From JALHTV01 sp049510055 (GTDB taxonomy: Bacteria; Planctomycetota; Phycisphaerae; SM23-33): 12,558 bases of DNA. Of this stretch, positions 12,029 through 12,558 are shown one piece after another. Within the stretch, counting starts at the first letter, position 1. Each line of letters opens with the position of its first letter. The notes beneath the pieces were generated by a model that worked only from the letters and a program-made list of their open reading frames with translations, did not search any database and had not been told where the DNA came from. Location of the stretch: contig JBEKZI010000067.1 of assembly GCA_049510055.1 (NCBI GenBank), positions 1 to 12,558 of the forward strand, given 5' to 3'. Both the position numbers and the translations under genes were made by a program.

Positions 12029-12313
12029 ATGATGGCCGAGGCCGGCGAGCAGCGACGGGTAGTCTTTGACGGCGACGTGCAGGGCGTGGGGTTCCGCTAC
12101 ACCGCCTGCCGCCTGTCCGAGGGGTACGACGTGACCGGCTACGTTCGCAACCTGCCCGACGGCCGGGTGGAGTGCCTGGTCGAGGGGGCCGGGGATCAGA
12201 TCGACCGCTTTCTGGCGGACCTGTCGGCGCGCATGGCCCCTTATATCCGCCGCACGACGCAGCAATCGGCCCCGGCCTCCGGCGGCTATCCGTCGTTTAC
12301 GGTCAAGTTCTGA
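12029..12313 (+). CDS. acyP: Acylphosphatase
   Basis: This small cytosolic enzyme would hydrolyse acyl phosphates (for example 1,3-bisphosphoglycerate or carbamoyl phosphate) to acid and phosphate. The 94 residues match the family length. The phosphate loop GDVQGVGFR holds the catalytic Arg23, and Asn41 in GYVRNLPDG positions the water; both keep canonical numbering. The ATG at 12029 is preceded by AAGGA (12017-12021) with a 7-base spacer; a second ATG follows at 12032. The in-frame extension upstream to 11894 overlaps the polX start on the other strand and is rejected. Its promoter is predicted at 11980-12008. The physiological substrate is not known from context. Confidence 0.93.
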   Translation: MMAEAGEQRRVVFDGDVQGVGFRYTACRLSEGYDVTGYVRNLPDGRVECLVEGAGDQIDRFLADLSARMAPYIRRTTQQSAPASGGYPSFTVKF

Positions 12314-12358
12314 CGGGGGGTGAGATTTTGGCGGGGAACGTCTGACGCGAGCAGGCGC

Positions 12359-12558
12359 CTAATCCGTTTCGTCCTGTGGGCGAATCCGTGACCGTTTGGA
12401 GGATCCCAGCGTGCACAGTCCGCGGTTGTAGGGCTTGACGGCCTGGTAGACCTTCCGCACGAACTGGCGGAACTTGTCCGCCGCCGGCCCCCATTCGGTG
12501 TGGGCGTCCATGGCCTCCAGGGCCTGCTTGCGGTTCAGCCTACTGCGATAGGTCAAGT
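12359..12558 (-). CDS. C-terminal part of an unrecognised protein, cut by the window edge
   Basis: An open frame enters from the right edge on the minus strand and ends at TAG (12361-12359). At least 65 residues are visible. They are rich in Arg, Lys and aromatic residues (MDAHTEWGPAADKFRQFVRK, then YQAVKPYNRG). A TTG at 12556 could be a start, but the frame is still open upstream, so the N-terminus is probably outside the window. It converges on the acylphosphatase gene with 45 bases between stops. I do not recognise the family. The frame may be real because it has no equally good competitor on the other strand, but evidence is thin. Confidence 0.4.
   Translation of the reverse strand, partial: LTYRSRLNRKQALEAMDAHTEWGPAADKFRQFVRKVYQAVKPYNRGLCTLGSSKRSRIRPQDETD

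Noticed and set aside
11920..12030. N-terminal extension of polX by 37 residues
   Set aside because: It crosses the predicted polX promoter and the 26-bp palindrome, has no ribosome site, and the usual PolX N-terminus begins at 11919.

Overview
This window looks like a conserved chromosomal segment of a GC-rich bacterium (roughly two-thirds G+C by eye). No phage, transposase, CRISPR, rRNA or tRNA signature was recognised. A member of the Planctomycetota, perhaps Phycisphaerae-like, is my best guess. It rests on a methanogen-type thymidylate synthase, a PHP-containing DNA polymerase X, a DUF-like lipoprotein and many small palindromic repeats between and inside genes. This is inference, not something the sequence proves.

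Layout. Positions 2-1991 (+) hold the 3' part of an MGDG-synthase-like glycosyltransferase and a divergent thymidylate-synthase-family protein. Positions 2009-3864 (-) hold a two-gene unit: a small receiver-like protein and a diguanylate cyclase (GGDEF) with a degenerate receiver domain. Next on the same strand come a membrane-anchored peptidoglycan-recognition/amidase-fold protein that has lost two of three zinc ligands (4107-4697), ribonuclease III (5098-5808), cysteine synthase (6005-6949) and a MoeB/ThiF-type E1 enzyme (7060-7878). A divergent promoter region then leads to a 2[4Fe-4S] ferredoxin and a MazG-like pyrophosphohydrolase (8051-8574, +) and a proline-rich lipoprotein (8747-10021, +). 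That lipoprotein converges on DNA polymerase X (10186-11919, -). An acylphosphatase gene (12029-12313, +) diverges from polX, and the C-terminal end of an unrecognised protein runs off the right edge (12359-12558, -).

How the parts relate. The GGDEF pair is probably co-transcribed and translationally coupled. The E1-like gene and cysK lie in tandem, which fits a sulfur/cysteine role. The other neighbours are mostly housekeeping genes without an obvious common pathway.

The least ordinary content is non-coding or sits inside coding sequence. It comprises a dispersed GGTTCGACNNNGCTCACC repeat (twice in frame in the GGDEF gene, once in the rnc leader), CCTGCC/GGCAGG hairpins, three degenerate short-period arrays (6, 8 and 7 bp) within 1.3 kb, a perfect 26-bp palindrome set between the polX and acylphosphatase promoters, and a strong rnc promoter with a hairpin-rich leader. 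I did not find a convincing new defence or mobile system. All promoter calls are by-eye matches to the sigma-70 consensus.
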